From an uncultured Litorivicinus sp. (GTDB taxonomy: Bacteria; Pseudomonadota; Gammaproteobacteria; Pseudomonadales; Litorivicinaceae), in the NCBI GenBank assembly GCA_902541775.1, contig CACBSE010000009.1, positions 1 through 37,138 of the forward strand: a stretch of 37,138 nt of DNA. Reading direction: 5' to 3'. The notes beneath the pieces are model-generated. The model was not told the DNA's origin and ran no database searches. It saw nothing but the letters and a program-made list of their open reading frames with translations. This document shows, in pieces, positions 7,565 to 15,870 of this stretch (position 1 is the first letter of the stretch; each line of letters begins with the position of its first letter). A program made the translations under genes and the position numbers.

Positions 7565-7940
7565 AAAATTTTTACTTCTGCAAACTGTGCTCGGGTGTCT
7601 TTGGTACTTTATTGGCTTTGCAGTGTACCTCAGTAGCAATCATCAAAGGCCAGCGCATGTAAAAACCAAAGTGAAAGGTCTTATCGTAGTAAAGGCTTCG
7701 AACTAATTACATTGTAGATTCGCTGATAATGGTTGGAAAATTTTATGACCGAAGAATTTACTAAGTGTTGGCCGCATTGATTAAGGTAAATACAAATAAG
7801 AGCATCCTTACTTACTGTGGAAGGAGTATTAAATTTATTGGCCTTGCTCTACCGTTACTGAGACCTCCGAAGTTGCAGGTACCACTGCCTTGTAGATAGT
7901 TTAGTTTGCCAAACTCTGACTAAACGAATGAGGTTTCTCG
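7565..7940. other. Non-coding stretch between convergent genes
   Basis: No gene is convincingly supported. A short frame starting TTG at 7561 and ending TAA around 7660 encodes about 33 residues with a hydrophobic centre (GVFGTLLALQCTSVAII), which could be a tiny membrane peptide or decayed lipoprotein start. The rest, 7663-7940, shows stops in every frame and no clear hairpin. Confidence 0.4.
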
Positions 7941-8405
7941 TTACACAGATACATAGGGTCCGCAAACGCCTACCGCCGTTATCACTATCCCCAGAAAAAG
8001 ATTAGCAGCAATCACTGGTCTCATTTTTTTCAAAGTATCAGACGCTGCAGATATATCTTCGATATCTATCAAGCGACAGAGCCTGGCATAGAGACTGAAG
8101 TAGAGATAGAAAAAAGCGCCTACCATTATCAGCCCAATAGTATGCATAAGATGCAAGTAGGGCTGCGAATTCGCAAACCCCCCGAATCTGAAAAAGAACT
8201 GATAATAGCCCGTAACTAAAAGAATGCTTATGAGCACCCATACTAGTTGGAAAAATTTTCTATAAGCTGCCCGCCACAGGTGCAGTCGTTCTCGCGGTTG
8301 CAGTAGCTCCTGTGCCACCGGCCTTAAAGCCATAAAGGCAAAGAAAATGCCACCGATCCAGAGTGTCGCTGCAATCGCGTGCAGACCTTGTGCGAGCAGA
8401 TTCAT
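7941..8405 (-). CDS. CopD-like four-helix membrane protein
   Basis: A 154-residue inner-membrane protein resembling the CopD domain family, in which CopD proteins are linked to copper import or resistance. It begins NLLAQGLHAIAATLWIGGIFFAF, the family's first helix with the conserved His and W-x-G-G. Next come LRPVAQELLQPRERLHLWRAAYRKFF and a second helix with VTGYYQFFFRFGG, then a third helix beginning LHLMHTIGLIMVGAFFYLYF and a last helix near residues 130-150. Conserved histidines in helices one and three could bind metal. It stands alone between a convergent and a co-directional neighbour, so context adds little to the function. Confidence 0.8.
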   Translation of the reverse strand: MNLLAQGLHAIAATLWIGGIFFAFMALRPVAQELLQPRERLHLWRAAYRKFFQLVWVLISILLVTGYYQFFFRFGGFANSQPYLHLMHTIGLIMVGAFFYLYFSLYARLCRLIDIEDISAASDTLKKMRPVIAANLFLGIVITAVGVCGPYVSV

Positions 8406-8715
8406 CTCAATTTCCTGCGTGACTATCCGGAAAAGCGCGCTGGTGTAGATTAAGCTGGCAAAAAAATAACCCTTTACTTACGGAGTGACAATGTTCGCAG
8501 ACTTGAAACATGTAATTACCACAGCGCCCGGCAGGTACATAAATTGTAGGATCCATAGAACACTAATCTGATTATACAAAAAAATGACAATACCGTATTT
8601 TGCCAGTTCTCGGTCACCTAGGAAATTGACAGTTTAACTACCAGTGTTTCAGTTGATTCCCAACCTGACGATGATGACACTTATGCTGTACCAGAGACGG
8701 GTTTGAAGCAACAAT
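8406..8715. other. Non-coding stretch upstream of the CopD-like gene
   Basis: I see no supported gene. A 26-codon frame from ATG 8491 (preceded by GGAG) has no family resemblance. The stretch should contain the promoter of the CopD-like gene and the 3' end of the cyclase transcript, but no strong hairpin with a T-run was found. Confidence 0.4.
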
Positions 8716-10521
8716 CTAGCCAACGAGGTTGAGGTCACCTTGGAGCGGGACGATATTCTGGGTGTACACTTCCATTAGGGTGTTATGGATCACCATATCA
8801 ATCCCACGCATATCTTCGATTGCAGCTTCTAATTCTTCCTCCTTCGCCATTTTGAGGTTAGTGGTAAGCCAAGAATACGGTGTTAGTGAGCCAGATTTCT
8901 GGATCGCTAGCGAAGCCGCGTACAACAGGGTTTTAGTGGCAGGATGGCTGATCTGCTCGGCCAGTTCCAGTCCAAGATCAATCCTGTCATCCATGAAGCA
9001 AGCGAAGACAGCATCCGATTTGCGCTTGTCGCTGTTGGTCTGGCCCTGAGGCACCGGATCGTATTCCAGCGCCTTCAGTGTGAGGTCACAGCCTTTGGTG
9101 GGTTGCCCTGTTTTCAACAGGGCCTCACCATATTGTTGCAGGATACGCGGGTCATTCGGCACCATTTCATGCGCTTTCTTACCATGTTCAAACGATGCCC
9201 TATAATCCCTGGTTGCCGAATACACCCCCGATAGCAGGCGATGGCATTCGTAATCATTGGGGTCGATTTTCATCGCTTGTTCAATGAGGCTGTTGAACGT
9301 TGGCAAAAGCTCATCAAACGTCTGGTTGATATAGCCCCGGGACATACCCTGCCCGAGTGTACATGATTTCCACGCATAGGCCTGAGCATTGTTGGGATCC
9401 GCCTTGATCGCGGCATCGAACATCACAATAGCCTCGGCATTGGCTTCTTTTGTGAACTGGTGATGAAGCTCCTTGCCTTTGAGCAGGTATTCGTAGGAGC
9501 TCATGTTGCTGGTTGGCTTGCGCTTGGCCCGTTGTAAGCTGGCGAGCTCGATCTCGCCCAAGATGACAAAGGTCACGTTTCGGACAATCTCATCCTGAAC
9601 CTCGAAGATATCATCGAGTTTACGGTCGAACTTTTGGCTCCACTTAATCTCTTTGTTTTCGGTCTCAATTAACGAGATGGTGATCCGGGCCTTGTTTCCG
9701 GCGGTGCGGGCTGACCCTTCAACCAGATAATTCACGTTGAACTGGTCAATGAAACTGTCGAGGCTTTCATCGCTGTCGGTGAAATTGATACTGGACTGGC
9801 GCGATACCACTGACAATTGTCTGACCATCGATAATTCGGTGACGATATCCTCGTGGATACCATCAACGAGGAATGAGCTTTCCTCATTGGCGTTCATGTT
9901 CGTAAACGGCAACACGGAAATAATCGGCTTCTGTGTGCGGTCAACATTATCGTCGGTATCTTCAGCCGGCGCTGCAACAACCTTATCGGTCCTGGAGGTT
10001 GAGATGGAAAACACTTCAAACTCGCTTGAGATGTTCTTCAGCTTTTTAGTCCCCGCGGCACGGGTAATGGCCTCAATGCGGGTTTTAACCTGCTCATTGA
10101 TTAGCCGTGAAACTAGGATCTGTCCCGGGGCGCATTGGCCCTCTAGCCGGGCCGCAATATTTACCCCGTTTCCGTAAATATTGTCTTTCTCAACAATCAC
10201 ATCATCGCAGTGAATACCAACGCGCCAGACCAGTTTACGATCCGTATCGGTCGCACTAATGCCTTCATTGCGTTCCTGGATCGCATCCTGAAAACTAATC
10301 GCGCAATTGACGGATTCCACAGGGCTGGCAAATTCGGCCAGAACCGAATCCCCCGCGGTGTGAAAGATTCGGCCACCATGCTTTGTGATGAAAGCATCGA
10401 TAATTTCGCGGCAGGTATTTAGGCTGAAGAGGGTTTTTTCCTCATCGGCAAGCATATGCTTGCTGAAACCCACACAATCGGCGGCAAGAATAGTTACGAA
10501 CTTGCGGTAAACTTCGGACAA
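8716..10521 (-). CDS. Class III nucleotide cyclase fused to FlgO/TolB-like domain and TPR repeats
   Basis: A 601-residue soluble signalling protein. Residues 1-180 are a class III adenylate/guanylate cyclase domain: metal-binding Asp15 (ILAADCVGFSK) and Asp58 (TAGDSVLAEF), and transition-state Asn121 and Arg125 (GNGVNIAARLEG). The substrate-selecting Lys of classical adenylate cyclases is His54 here. Residues about 199-325 form a FlgO/TolB-like alpha-beta domain (ISVLPFTNM, DGIHEDIVTELS), and the rest holds TPR-like helices (AQAYAWKSCTLG, PNDYECHRLLSG, PNDPRILQQYGEAL). This architecture is common in Proteobacteria, where the C-terminal part is thought to sense protein partners. The start is TTG with GAGG ten bases upstream. 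Product may be cAMP or cGMP; this is unresolved. Confidence 0.88.
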   Translation of the reverse strand: MSEVYRKFVTILAADCVGFSKHMLADEEKTLFSLNTCREIIDAFITKHGGRIFHTAGDSVLAEFASPVESVNCAISFQDAIQERNEGISATDTDRKLVWRVGIHCDDVIVEKDNIYGNGVNIAARLEGQCAPGQILVSRLINEQVKTRIEAITRAAGTKKLKNISSEFEVFSISTSRTDKVVAAPAEDTDDNVDRTQKPIISVLPFTNMNANEESSFLVDGIHEDIVTELSMVRQLSVVSRQSSINFTDSDESLDSFIDQFNVNYLVEGSARTAGNKARITISLIETENKEIKWSQKFDRKLDDIFEVQDEIVRNVTFVILGEIELASLQRAKRKPTSNMSSYEYLLKGKELHHQFTKEANAEAIVMFDAAIKADPNNAQAYAWKSCTLGQGMSRGYINQTFDELLPTFNSLIEQAMKIDPNDYECHRLLSGVYSATRDYRASFEHGKKAHEMVPNDPRILQQYGEALLKTGQPTKGCDLTLKALEYDPVPQGQTNSDKRKSDAVFACFMDDRIDLGLELAEQISHPATKTLLYAASLAIQKSGSLTPYSWLTTNLKMAKEEELEAAIEDMRGIDMVIHNTLMEVYTQNIVPLQGDLNLVG

Positions 10522-10744
10522 GATTAATCAACCTCACAATTGATAATAATATTCATACTTAAAAGCCGACGTGGCGGTGTTCTGATGTCAATCAATTATT
10601 AGCATATTAATGATTATATCTAAATTTATTAATTTTTTGGGACAAAAGTCACACTTTACATTGGCACTTGGTCCAAGGATAAAGCGGTAGGAAGTGATAG
10701 CGGCCATCGGGGGTTGGTTCGATAGATATGTGAGCTTTGCATTA

Positions 10745-11077
10745 GGCGGTGACTACACGGATGATGGTTCTGAAAAGATCGCCGAGCTTGCTGATGAGCA
10801 CTTATTTTGGTTTCTTTATACCTTAACTGAGAGCCAGGATCTTGCTAGGGCTTAGACGCCGTGTGTAGTCAATTTTTTAGGATTTGATGGAACTTCTCGT
10901 TTTCAATATCGGGGTAAACTAGATAATCGGCGAACGGTGCTCGGGGTAGAACGATATCCAAATCTTTTAAACGCAATGAAAGAAATCCAAAACATGGGTG
11001 AATATTCAGGGACTCAACTTCCTCTCCGCCATCTATCTAGCCTACACGTTCCCCAGACTGCTCAAAAATCCAGTTAA
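10745..11077 (+). pseudogene. Decayed copy of the thioredoxin-like gene at 18884
   Basis: One frame, read through a single TAG at 10853-10855, aligns with the second half of the intact thioredoxin-fold protein encoded at 18884-19432. Matches include GDYTDDGSEKIAELADEH against NDYRSYPDDSPEKMSEFADEY, LTESQDLARA against LDESQEVARA, FLGFDGTSRFQYRGKLDN against FFGFDGSLHLQYRGRLDN, and PNLLNAMKEIQNMGEYSG against PDLLNAMREIKKAGKYSG. The C-terminal CSIKW end and the whole N-terminal half with the CxxC site are missing, so the protein cannot be active. It has no recognisable start. The divergence shows an old duplication or a remnant of a related gene, not a recent copy. Confidence 0.85.
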
Positions 11078-11088
11078 ATCGTAAATGT

Positions 11089-11895
11089 TCAATCACAACA
11101 GAATATTTGCCTATCTCGTGCAAGGAAAGCTGTGGCTGGATCAAGATTGCTCTCTATAGAGTGAGCCTCTTGATCATCTCTCTTCACAGCATGACCGGTT
11201 ATAGCCAGTACTCGACAACCGGACTGATCTTGGAACCTTAAGCCCTGTTCCCACGACGAGTGTCCAAAACCCCTCACAGCCTCAAGATCATCATCATTGT
11301 AACAACCATCCCAGATCAGAAGATCAGCATTATCTGCAAAATCGACCAACTGATCATCTAGAGCTGAACCGTGCTCGTGATCGACCAGATAAACGATTTC
11401 GCGGGAATCATCACGATGTCGAAGTCGAAACCCTGTCGCCTCACCTGGATGATTTAGGGGATGAACTGAAATGAGCCAAGAGCCTTGTTGCATCCATTCA
11501 CCGACATCGATGTATTTATAATCAATATGAGCGTGGATGATCTCAAGCGTTACTGGAAAAGCGACATTTCCGAAAATAGTTTTCAATTTATGTTCAATAG
11601 ATTTCTCGGAATTAGATTTACCCGAGACTATGCTGACCGTGCCTTTTTTCTTTTTTGTCAAAAAGTACGGAAGCCCAATAACGTGATCGAGATGACAGTG
11701 ACTTAGGAGAAGGATCTCGTCCCTGTCAGACTCTTCGGGATAATTAAGACCACTGCCACCGTCAATAAAGATTCGATCATTATTAAAACGTATCTCAATC
11801 GCCGAAGTATCACCACCAAGATATTGGTGGGATTCTTTATAATAGGGAAACGCTCCACGGGTACCCCAGAATTTTACCGTTAGTTTATGGTTCAT
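11089..11895 (-). CDS. MBL-fold metallohydrolase, possible cyclic-nucleotide phosphodiesterase
   Basis: A 268-residue cytoplasmic metallo-beta-lactamase-fold hydrolase. The N-terminus has the WGTRG motif (KFWGTRGAFP) and GGDTSAIEIR, followed by IFIDGGSGL. The zinc site is SHCHLDHVIGLPYF (HxHxDH), with further ligands likely in LNHPGEATGF, YLVDHEHGS and TGHAV. The GFGHSSW segment is a hallmark of the same subgroup. It is the last gene of a unit with a cNMP-binding protein (gap of three bases) and a membrane adenylate cyclase. That context makes a role in degrading cAMP attractive, but the subgroup has no fixed substrate and other phosphodiesters are possible. The start ATG lies close behind TAAGG. 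Confidence 0.85.
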   Translation of the reverse strand: MNHKLTVKFWGTRGAFPYYKESHQYLGGDTSAIEIRFNNDRIFIDGGSGLNYPEESDRDEILLLSHCHLDHVIGLPYFLTKKKKGTVSIVSGKSNSEKSIEHKLKTIFGNVAFPVTLEIIHAHIDYKYIDVGEWMQQGSWLISVHPLNHPGEATGFRLRHRDDSREIVYLVDHEHGSALDDQLVDFADNADLLIWDGCYNDDDLEAVRGFGHSSWEQGLRFQDQSGCRVLAITGHAVKRDDQEAHSIESNLDPATAFLARDRQIFCCD

Positions 11896-11898
11896 ACC

Positions 11899-12783
11899 TT
11901 AATCCCGAAAAACATCTGGCATCTCATTTATCCGCAAGGTCCGCATTACGACCGCCCGAAAGACTCCTTTCAGTCCCTTATTCAATGCGCGGATGTTCCG
12001 TGAAACTTTGGAGACAGGAATAACCAGCGCATTTACAGTCTTCGCTATCTCAAATGAATGGGCAAAGTCTGTTTGCGATAGTACCTCCGCTACACCAATC
12101 ACTCCTCCCGGTCCAACGTTGATCCTCATATTTGCCTGGTTAGATATCGTTACAGCCCCGCTTGTTATGACCAGACCATTCCCTCTCTGATACTCACGTA
12201 AGATATCTTGCGGCGAACTAATTACTATCGACTCAAGCTCATCACTTACGATCACTCTTAAAAAAAGCGATTGAACCGCTGAGAACGTATGTTCAGACGT
12301 TTTGAGTAAGGCTTGTAATTCAAGTCGTGATTTTCCGTTCGTTATTGCATTGACGTCCAAGTCGATTAGCCGACCTTTTTGGGTATCATCATCTTTAATT
12401 TGTCTAATTTGGTTCGTTACTGCTAGCTGGAGTAAAAGACAATTCAACAAGGCTTGCAAAGACGGGGATTGGTTAACCAACATATTTCTGAGTGCTGCGC
12501 CCGAGATTTCCAAGCAAACTGAAGCCTCGACTGCACGAACCGATGCACTTCGCTTGCCACCCAACAAAACCGCTTGTTCTCCAAACGCTGAACCTTTGGA
12601 TATAACGGCAATCCGTTGTTTCGTCACATCATCGAATATTTCCAAACTACCAGATGTCACTACGTACAGATGACGGGCGTCGTCTCCCTCGGTGAATAAA
12701 ACATACCCTTTTGGAACAGACACCTCGTAAAAGTTCGGATTGGTTTTTGACTTTTGCCTAACGAAATCTGGAAGATCACTCAC
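11899..12783 (-). CDS. Cyclic-nucleotide-binding protein with two cNMP domains
   Basis: A 294-residue protein without a DNA-binding domain. The first cNMP domain (about 18-110) has PKGYVLFTEGDDARHLYVV and a good phosphate-binding cassette, FGEQAVLLGGKRSASVRA, with the Glu and Arg that hold cyclic nucleotide. A helical linker follows, then a second domain (about 185-275; ILREYQRGNGLVITSGAV, GGVIGVAEVL) whose cassette lacks the Arg, so it is probably degenerate or has another ligand. It starts with GTG; AAGGAG lies about 11 bases upstream. It stands between the adenylate cyclase and the MBL hydrolase in one operon, so it should read or buffer the local cAMP signal. Its effector output is not visible. 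Confidence 0.85.
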   Translation of the reverse strand: MSDLPDFVRQKSKTNPNFYEVSVPKGYVLFTEGDDARHLYVVTSGSLEIFDDVTKQRIAVISKGSAFGEQAVLLGGKRSASVRAVEASVCLEISGAALRNMLVNQSPSLQALLNCLLLQLAVTNQIRQIKDDDTQKGRLIDLDVNAITNGKSRLELQALLKTSEHTFSAVQSLFLRVIVSDELESIVISSPQDILREYQRGNGLVITSGAVTISNQANMRINVGPGGVIGVAEVLSQTDFAHSFEIAKTVNALVIPVSKVSRNIRALNKGLKGVFRAVVMRTLRINEMPDVFRD

Positions 12784-12931
12784 CTCGAAACTTCTCCTTC
12801 CATATTACTCGATCGTAGTAGCCTATATGTCCAGCGCTCACACTAATTTCGACCATGGATACCCTATCATGATGGTCCGCCAGTTTGTGGGGCCATCGTA
12901 ATCTTGTTTCCTATTCCTGCCCCAGCCTTTA

Positions 12932-14122
12932 TTACTTTTTGCGAATGAGAAAAGTCCGCATGGTCCCTTTTCCCTTAATTTCTGACTTTTGAGAAATGAC
13001 TTCTAATAACGTTTTGTCCAATAGGCTCAGAGTCTCTTCCGAGACGTGGATAGTACCGGGCTGTCCTATTGATTCGAGTCTTGACGCCAAATTTACCGAA
13101 TCGCCCCAAATGTCGAATGAGAATTTTGATTTTCCGATAACCCCAGATACGGCATCACCCGAATGAATGCCTATACGCATCTCCAACTGATTAGCATTTC
13201 CGGTCTGATATTTTTTTATTATCTCGAGAAACTCAAAGCCAACATCAACTAAAATTTGAGCGTGATCTGCTCTTGCTACGGGGAGACCAGCGACAGCCAT
13301 GTATGCATCTCCGATAGTTTTTATTTTTTCAATTCCTTTCTTCCGACAAATGTCATCAAATTCCGAGAAGATACCGTTTAAGAGATCGACGACTTCCCGT
13401 GCAGATAGCTTTGAAGCCAAGGGAGTGAACCCGACGATATCTGCAAACATTACACTTACATTTGCGTTATCCAAAGCAAGAACCCCATCCCCCTCGCGCA
13501 GGATATTGGCAAGATCTTTCGGTATAATATTGTGGAGTAGACTTTCAGATTTTTTACGCTCGAGCACCAGGAAGTGTGAGTACATTGCCATGGGTAGTCC
13601 CAGTAAAAACAGGGACCCTACAATATTCGATACCGCTAGAAACTGTATTACTCCGGGGGTAGCGGAGATCAGAGGTTGCGACTCCGAAACAAACACGAAC
13701 ATCAGAACATCTATTAGTAAAAAAACTGAGGCCCATGACCATTTGATCCAACCCCTAAGTGGAACGGCTATTAAAAGGATCGCTAGGTTCAAATACCAGA
13801 TATGGAAGTAAACGTCCCAACCTAATAATAAAATATATGCTGTCGCGGATCCCACACCTCCGAGACAGGCTAGCAAGACGCCTGCTTCTGCACGGCCGGT
13901 GGTGTGTAATAAAAATCCAATCCCCACCACGGTCGCAAATGTAATCTCCCAAAAAATAATTTGTTGCCATTCGTCGACCGCAAAAAATAAAACCGAAATT
14001 CGAATTACTACAGCGAGCGCGCCAGCTAGGAAACCGAGTTGCATGGCGAGGAAAGCTGGTTTCCAACTATCAGGATAACTAGCCTTTGCTTGAAACAGGA
14101 AGTTTGTAACTTGCGCCAGCAT
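12932..14122 (-). CDS. Membrane class III adenylate cyclase (six-helix N-terminus)
   Basis: A 396-residue protein that converts ATP to cAMP. Residues about 24-182 hold six hydrophobic helices. The catalytic domain follows a short coiled linker (VLERKKSESLLHNIIPKDLA). Every key residue is present: metal-binding Asp228 (VMFADIVGFT) and Asp272 (IKTIGDAYMAV), substrate-selecting Lys268 and Asp337 (FDIWGDSVN), transition-state Asn344 and Arg348. The Lys/Asp pair predicts ATP as substrate. The architecture resembles the membrane cyclases of Proteobacteria and Cyanobacteria. The start has GAGG seven bases upstream. It leads the unit continuing with the cNMP-binding and MBL genes after a 148-base gap. 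What the six-helix domain senses is unknown. Confidence 0.92.
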   Translation of the reverse strand: MLAQVTNFLFQAKASYPDSWKPAFLAMQLGFLAGALAVVIRISVLFFAVDEWQQIIFWEITFATVVGIGFLLHTTGRAEAGVLLACLGGVGSATAYILLLGWDVYFHIWYLNLAILLIAVPLRGWIKWSWASVFLLIDVLMFVFVSESQPLISATPGVIQFLAVSNIVGSLFLLGLPMAMYSHFLVLERKKSESLLHNIIPKDLANILREGDGVLALDNANVSVMFADIVGFTPLASKLSAREVVDLLNGIFSEFDDICRKKGIEKIKTIGDAYMAVAGLPVARADHAQILVDVGFEFLEIIKKYQTGNANQLEMRIGIHSGDAVSGVIGKSKFSFDIWGDSVNLASRLESIGQPGTIHVSEETLSLLDKTLLEVISQKSEIKGKGTMRTFLIRKK

Positions 14123-14296
14123 GTTACTGCCTCAAATTTGTTACAAACACATAACTAGATCTTTCGACGTCACCAGCACGAGCCAGTGGCTTCAGTGTCG
14201 AAAGTCTTATTTTGTACACTACTAGCACTCCACTAAAGTTCCCCCCAAGGGAATCATACGAGAGTTGGATCCTTTAGGTTCTTACATTCTGCGAGC

Positions 14297-14312
14297 CCCT
14301 TGGTCTATCAGT
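14297..14312 (+). repeat. 16-base direct repeat, copy 1
   Basis: CCCTTGGTCTATCAGT is identical to copy 2 at 14538-14553, 241 bases away. The enclosed segment has a 9-base inverted repeat, GGCTGATGC (14352-14360) with GCATCAGCC (14452-14460), and inside it a shorter one, CGTCTT (14420-14425) with AAGACG (14436-14441). Confidence 0.85.
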
Positions 14313-14508
14313 TTTTATAAGATTAGTCTAGTTACTTGAGGTCAGATCTGCGGCTGATGCGACAATCCTATCTAAAAGATCATCGCCGCTTGGACAGAAA
14401 TCCTTTCGTTCAAAGCAACCGTCTTTGACAGAATTAAGACGTTTCGGTCGAGCATCAGCCATGGGTCAAGCCAGATTGCGCATCATTTTACGACTAATCA
14501 GCGTGTTA

Positions 14509-14522
14509 GGTCTTGAAAACCG
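14509..14522 (+). repeat. Copy of the tRNA-Ser anticodon-arm sequence
   Basis: GGTCTTGAAAACCG is identical to bases 5394-5407 of tRNA-Ser(UGA), which cover its anticodon stem and loop. The flanking bases do not form a complete tRNA. Tyrosine recombinases often use tRNA anticodon arms as attachment sites, so this may be an att scar; chance cannot be excluded. Confidence 0.5.
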
Positions 14523-14537
14523 TCTAGCCGGTACCAA

Positions 14538-14553
14538 CCCTTGGTCTATCAGT
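14538..14553 (+). repeat. 16-base direct repeat, copy 2
   Basis: Identical to 14297-14312. This copy lies 17 bases before the start codon of the alternative oxidase gene, so it could be a regulator site or the end of a small inserted element. Confidence 0.85.
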
Positions 14554-14570
14554 AAATAGGGGATAGTAGC

Positions 14571-15203
14571 GTGTCACATCGAAAACCAGAAAACATATCG
14601 GATCATATTGCTTTAGCGATTACTATGACGCTTCGTTTTTTGGCGGACACGTTCTTCGCCAGGAGATATGGGCACCGGGCGGTAGTTTTGGAGACAGTGG
14701 CGGGTGTGCCGGGTATGGTTGCTGGGATGTGGCAACATTTACGTAGTCTGAGAGGAATGAAGAACGACTCTCGAGGCTGGATTAAAAAACTTCTCGATGA
14801 AGCCGAGAATGAGCGAATGCATCTAATGATTTTTATCGAGATCGCTAAACCCAATACGTTCGAGCGTTATATCATTTTGTTTGCTCAAGCAGTTTTTTGG
14901 AACTTCTATTTTTTATTGTATGTTTTTTTTCCAAAAATTGCTCACAGAATGGTTGGTTATTTTGAGGAGCAAGCGGTAGTCAGTTACACACAATATTTAG
15001 AAGAGATCGACTCGGGATTAATCGAGAATATACCGGCGCCAACCACGGCTATTGAATATTATGGCTTAAGTGCCAGTGCCACCCTCCGGGATGTTGTGCT
15101 CAGGGTACGTGAAGACGAGAAAGGGCATATGGATGAAAACCACGCGATGGCGGATCTTTTGGTAATTACGAGAGGTGAACCTTTAGGAAATACGCCTCAG
15201 TAA
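14571..15203 (+). CDS. aox: Alternative oxidase (ubiquinol oxidase, cyanide-insensitive)
   Basis: A 210-residue diiron membrane enzyme that oxidises ubiquinol and reduces oxygen to water without pumping protons. All family motifs are visible: VLETVAGVPGMVAGM (Glu41), EAENERMHLMIF (Glu81, His84), GYFEEQAVVSYTQYLEE (Glu132/133) and RVREDEKGHMDENH (Glu183, His186), giving four Glu and two His iron ligands. The third motif has Gln where most have Glu (LEEEA), outside the expected ligands. The N-terminal mitochondrial extension of eukaryotic enzymes is absent, as in bacterial AOX. It starts with GTG. Bacterial AOX is associated with tolerance to nitric oxide, cyanide or sulfide; the trigger here is unknown. 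No NO-sensor gene is adjacent. Confidence 0.95.
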   Translation: MSHRKPENISDHIALAITMTLRFLADTFFARRYGHRAVVLETVAGVPGMVAGMWQHLRSLRGMKNDSRGWIKKLLDEAENERMHLMIFIEIAKPNTFERYIILFAQAVFWNFYFLLYVFFPKIAHRMVGYFEEQAVVSYTQYLEEIDSGLIENIPAPTTAIEYYGLSASATLRDVVLRVREDEKGHMDENHAMADLLVITRGEPLGNTPQ

Positions 15204-15870
15204 TTCGACTCATTGCACTCATAAAAATGGTACATAACTTCGGCGTTTTTGCTGTCGAGAGCGTTATGAGAGTAGTGTATCTGGGTTAAGCACGCGACGA
15301 AAATTTTTGAATCGTTAGTTCGTAAACTTAACCATTAACTTTTATGGGTCTCAAATAGCTCTCCCTTGACATTGCATATTGGCAACATTGAAATCGGATG
15401 GAGCCATTCGGTGGCCGTATGGGTTGAATGGGCGTTCATGCTGTTATACGCGTTAGATAGATTCAACTCTTTCTATTTTATTTATTGACGTTCTGACGAG
15501 CCTATGTCGACCCTTTGTCTCTGATCCCTTTCAGTCATTGAAGAACAATCGCGTTCTATTAGTGCCCTGCGCGGAAGTCAGGCTTTGCAGCAAATTTATA
15601 GGGCTTGTAGATCGGGATGGGAAGCACATTTAGCTGGAGGACCAATAGCACTAAATATTCCAAGCCATTTTTAGTCTTAATGCACAGCAGAGTGCGTGAC
15701 AGAAATTTACCGCCACGACATCAATAGCCTCAAAAAGGCAACGACTACCAAGTTTATGGCAAGTGGACTGATGCTGTCAGAAAGTTGAGCCAAAAAGCCC
15801 TAACTGCTCCAATTTAACTTCTTTCCCAATGAAAAATTTGTACACATTCGTCAGTTACAACCTAAATTTA
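15204..15870. other. Long non-coding stretch after the oxidase gene
   Basis: I find no supported gene on either strand in these 667 bases; all frames are broken by stops and no family pattern emerges. It may be decayed sequence. TTGACATTGCATATTGGCAA near 15366 has a good -35-like hexamer (TTGACA) but no paired -10 I would trust. Confidence 0.5.

Larger units (their letters stand above)
14123..14570. other. Repeat-rich intergenic region between divergent genes
   Basis: No gene fits this 448-base region between the divergent membrane cyclase and alternative oxidase genes. It contains a 16-base direct repeat, long inverted repeats and a copy of the tRNA-Ser anticodon arm (described separately). 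Promoters for both genes should lie here. GGGGAT at 14558-14563 is the likely ribosome-binding site for the GTG start of the oxidase. Confidence 0.6.

Noticed and set aside
11031-11041. CCTCTCCGCCA matches the 3' end of tRNA-Ser (5445-5455), suggesting an attachment site.
   Set aside because: Only 11 bases match, the rest of the T arm does not, and the bases lie within the decayed thioredoxin-like gene, which explains most of the surroundings.
13299-13811. Plus-strand frame of 170 codons.
   Set aside because: It is antisense to the membrane adenylate cyclase, whose catalytic residues are intact, so it is a shadow frame.
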